A DNA stretch of 64,000 nucleotides from an uncultured Sulfurimonas sp. (GTDB taxonomy: Bacteria; Campylobacterota; Campylobacteria; Campylobacterales; Sulfurimonadaceae): positions 1,625,781 to 1,689,780 of the forward strand of contig NZ_OY759725.1 of NCBI RefSeq assembly GCF_963662755.1, written 5' to 3'. The position numbers and the translations under genes were made by a program. Numbering within the stretch: the stretch's first letter is position 1; the number at the start of each line of letters is the position of its first letter. Under the pieces are notes generated by a model. It made no database searches, was not told the DNA's origin, and was given only the letters and a program-made list of their open reading frames with translations. Below are positions 63,223 to 64,000 of this stretch, piece by piece.

Positions 63223-64000
63223 ATGGAAGTATTATTATATACAGCATTATTTGCACCACTTGTCGGTTCTTTGTTTGCTGCACTATTTGGTGCAAAACCT
63301 AAGACACTTATAACTGGTATTGTAACAAGTGCTTTACTAGGAGTATCACTAATATCAAGTACAATTCTTTTGGTATTTGTTATTTCAAGTGGACAACATG
63401 TTCATGTAGAGATGATGACTTGGATGGCTGCTGGTGATCTTTATATTCCATTTGGTTTTATTGTTGATCAGGTAAGTGTTACTATGATGATGGTTGTTAC
63501 TTTAGTTTCAACTGTTGTTCACGTATATGCTATTGGTTATATGGATCATGATAAAGGTTTTAATCGTTTCTTCTCATGGTTGTCAGCATTCGTTTTTTCA
63601 ATGTTAGTTCTTGTAATGAGTGATAACTTTGCTGGTCTTTTCATAGGTTGGGAAGGTGTTGGTCTTTGTTCATGGGGTCTTATTGGCTTTTGGTATCATA
63701 AAGAGAGTGCTACGTGGGCGGCTAATGAAGCATTTATTATGAACCGTATTGCTGACCTTGGAATGTTGATTGGTATTTTCTTAGTATATTGGAATACAGG
63801 AACACTTCAATATCATGAAGCTTTTTCAATAATGCCAAGTTTAGAGACATCTACGCTTACTTGGATAGGAATCTTTTTATTTGTAGGTGCTATGGGTAAA
63901 TCAGCTCAGTTTCCACTACATACTTGGCTTGCAGATGCTATGGAAGGTCCTACTCCGGTTTCAGCTCTTATTCATGCGGCAACAATGGTAACAGCAGGTG
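63223..64000 (+). CDS. nuoL: NADH-quinone oxidoreductase subunit L, N-terminal part
   Basis: 259 codons from ATG 63223 (MEVLLYTALFAP), cut by the window end. FIGWEGVGLCSWGLIGFWY, the helix with GKSAQFPLHTWLADAMEGPTPVSALIHAATMVTAG, and the conserved acidic GWEG are present. NuoL is one of the proton-pumping antiporter-like subunits. AAAGGATAAAAAT precedes the start. Confidence 0.96.
   Translation, partial: MEVLLYTALFAPLVGSLFAALFGAKPKTLITGIVTSALLGVSLISSTILLVFVISSGQHVHVEMMTWMAAGDLYIPFGFIVDQVSVTMMMVVTLVSTVVHVYAIGYMDHDKGFNRFFSWLSAFVFSMLVLVMSDNFAGLFIGWEGVGLCSWGLIGFWYHKESATWAANEAFIMNRIADLGMLIGIFLVYWNTGTLQYHEAFSIMPSLETSTLTWIGIFLFVGAMGKSAQFPLHTWLADAMEGPTPVSALIHAATMVTAG

Noticed and set aside
1-64000. 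CRISPR arrays and insertion sequences
   Set aside because: No regularly spaced repeats of 24-40 bases and no transposase-like protein with flanking inverted repeats were seen.

Overview
The window is AT-rich chromosomal DNA of a Campylobacterota (epsilonproteobacterial) species, most like Sulfurimonas or a close relative. This rests on gene order and protein character: bamD followed by lon, a structured RNA upstream of purD, a c-subunit gene with a leader peptide, and a complex I (nuo) operon that lacks ordinary nuoE and nuoF and carries two nuoG genes. No species assignment is possible from the sequence alone.

Region by region. Positions 1-3237 hold the 3' part of bamD and lon. Positions 3244-8887 (minus strand) hold a signalling cassette: PAS protein, Hpt protein, NIT-domain hybrid histidine kinase and single-domain receiver, with uvrC upstream. 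Positions 10908-23739 (plus strand) hold housekeeping genes: a small LptM-like lipoprotein, nadB, nhaD, guaA, hemD, a 6S-like RNA, purD, an RDD membrane protein, lptD, a phosphoribosyltransferase, pnp and atpE.

An integrated element of about 21.6 kb occupies about 23853-45461. It split a host tRNA-Leu(GAG) gene exactly at the anticodon loop. The 5' half lies at 23815-23852 and the 3' half at 45455-45508; joined at the shared 7 bases TTGAGGG, they give perfect acceptor and anticodon stems. Just inside its left end the element carries an intact but different tRNA-Leu(GAG), apparently a replacement for the gene it broke. Its cargo on the minus strand is a type 4 BREX defence operon (brxP, brxC, pglZ, brxL and two unrecognised genes). 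Next come an ArdA-family antirestriction gene, a plasmid-type Rep_3 initiator, a putative relaxase and a ParA-like ATPase with an aberrant P-loop. The right side holds a very divergent D12-class adenine methyltransferase homologue, a tightly coupled operon of small unrecognised proteins (one Api92-like), an excisionase-like protein and a tyrosine integrase. The layout suggests a plasmid-derived integrative and mobilisable element.

Right of the element the chromosome resumes with a lipoprotein gene, nfo, a FadL/OmpP1-type porin, an AAA+ ATPase and a small unknown gene. From 50802 the nuo operon runs to the window end (nuoA, B, C, D, a small nuoE-position gene, a hybrid NuoF/GltD-like flavoprotein, two nuoG genes, nuoH, I, J, K and partial nuoL). 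It encodes a proton-pumping complex I whose electron-input module is not the standard NADH-binding one.
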